From the NCBI RefSeq assembly GCF_042686175.1, contig NZ_JBHUOR010000037.1, positions 1 through 43,769 of the forward strand: a DNA stretch of 43,769 nt, given 5' to 3'. Made by a program: the position numbers and the translations under genes. The notes beneath the pieces are model-generated. The model made no database searches. It saw nothing but the letters and a program-made list of their open reading frames with translations, and was not told where the DNA came from. Of this stretch, positions 43,117 to 43,769 are shown piece by piece (the stretch's first letter is position 1; each line of letters begins with the position of its first letter). This DNA comes from Kurthia populi. GTDB lineage: Bacteria; Bacillota; Bacilli; Bacillales_A; Planococcaceae.

Positions 43117-43487
43117 TGGGGAATAAAAAAATTATTTTATCTGGGGAGTCTCGAAAAATTATTGATGAACTAATGGTACTTTTAAATTTTTCAAGACCTC
43201 AAATGGTTGAATTCTCTTTATCAAAAGGCCTTTCAATAGCAAATGGTCCAACCGAAATACAATCATTTGATTTGAGTACTAAATGGGAATTTGGAGAAAG
43301 CATTATTGATGGTTCAGAGTACCTTTTATATAAACATTTAATTATTAATGAACAACAACGTAGTCTTTCTGAAGAAGAAGTTTCTAAATATATGGGAAAC
43401 TATATTGAATTAGGTTGCCGTAAATTGAAGGAATTAATGACTAATAAATCTTCTATTGAAGATTTACGTTTAGCATTATTAAAATAA
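43116..43487 (+). CDS. Second, divergent DndE-like protein
   Basis: A 123-residue protein, the same size as DndE. Its pattern (GESRKIIDELMVLLNFSR, later EYLLYKHLII and NYIELGCRKLKEL) parallels DndE (QTEEILKKLSASTGYTW, YVYKSLI, AHLERGITLL), with little direct identity. The ATG overlaps the dndD-like stop by one base (TAATG), so it is translationally coupled. The pairing with a DndD-like ATPase supports a DndE role. The assignment rests on context and pattern only. Confidence 0.72.
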   Translation: MGNKKIILSGESRKIIDELMVLLNFSRPQMVEFSLSKGLSIANGPTEIQSFDLSTKWEFGESIIDGSEYLLYKHLIINEQQRSLSEEEVSKYMGNYIELGCRKLKELMTNKSSIEDLRLALLK

Positions 43488-43489
43488 CG

Positions 43490-43523
43490 AAAACCCACTT
43501 CCATGCTAAGAAGTGGGTTTTTA
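43490..43523 (+). terminator. Terminator of the second Dnd module
   Basis: AAAACCCACTTC / GAAGTGGGTTTT with an 8-base loop, then T. Confidence 0.85.
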
Positions 43524-43726
43524 ATTACCTAAAATATAATATTGAAAACAAATTCACTACACCTCATTCGAAACAAAGCACATTGTCTCTCTTACCCTTA
43601 CAACTTCTATTTCCATTCCCAAAAGCTTCCACTCTCCCCATCCTAAAGCTATACTTAATCCATCTGTCATAATCGCTGTTAAAATCCTCGATAATACCGT
43701 TTAAAAATTCCCCACTAATAACGGAT

Positions 43727-43750
43727 AATCTATATTAGACAATATAGATT
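43727..43750. repeat. Perfect 10-bp inverted repeat near the right edge
   Basis: AATCTATATT-AGAC-AATATAGATT, followed by GGAAG and an ATG at 43763 that could open the next gene beyond the window. It may be an operator for that gene. The 200 bases before it contain no recognisable gene. Confidence 0.5.
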
Positions 43751-43769
43751 GGAAGTGTGGAGATGACGG

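Overview
The window looks like a draft-quality chromosomal piece of a low-GC Gram-positive bacterium of the Bacillaceae/Planococcaceae (Lysinibacillus- or Solibacillus-like). The reasons are AT-rich DNA, strong AGGAGG-type ribosome binding sites, frequent TTG/GTG starts, and genes with familiar Bacillus counterparts (YfhO, PrpA-type cyclophilin lipoprotein, paired SMR pumps with a TetR regulator, CopC/CopD, cysteine-type glutathione peroxidase, DnaI/DnaC-like loader). One ambiguous base (6502) and indels in T-runs near the left edge suggest some sequencing error. All assignments come from reading the sequence; no database search was run.

Left part (1-23650) is mixed housekeeping and accessory content. 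It holds the end of a YfhO-like membrane protein, a cyclophilin lipoprotein, small lipoproteins and membrane proteins, an SfnG-like FMN-dependent sulfone monooxygenase, an unassigned attenuator-like leader feeding a 29-codon ORF, a TetR-SMR-SMR efflux operon, copC-copD, a glutathione peroxidase (probably starting at ATT) with a chemotaxis receptor, a GNAT acetyltransferase, an M24 peptidase, a GIY-YIG/DUF2075 NTPase overlapping a MazG-like pyrophosphohydrolase, a transglutaminase-like protein, and a tandem family of secreted DUF3298-like proteins (three intact, one wrecked). Decay is common: remnants of AraC, MMPL and sigma-factor genes and a two-helix membrane gene with an in-frame stop are all readable.

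Middle part (23651-26228) resembles a prophage or element control module. A DnaC-like helicase loader and a winged-helix replication-type protein face an XRE repressor, and three matching 15-bp inverted repeats lie in the divergent promoter region. A MazG-like gene follows.

Right part (26297-43522) is a DNA phosphorothioation island, more AT-rich than the flanks. dptF-dptG-dptH (restriction) run leftward with overlapping ends; dndC-dndD-dndE-dndA (sulfur modification) run rightward from a shared 304-bp divergent region. DndA and DndC would supply and activate sulfur, DndD and DndE act on DNA, and DptFGH would attack unmodified DNA. No dndB-like regulator is visible. After an intrinsic terminator comes an extra module: a 63-aa protein, a second divergent DndD-like ATPase and a second DndE-like protein, with overlapping or touching ends. 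This second small-protein/DndD2/DndE2 cassette is the most promising candidate for an undescribed add-on to the Dnd-Dpt system.
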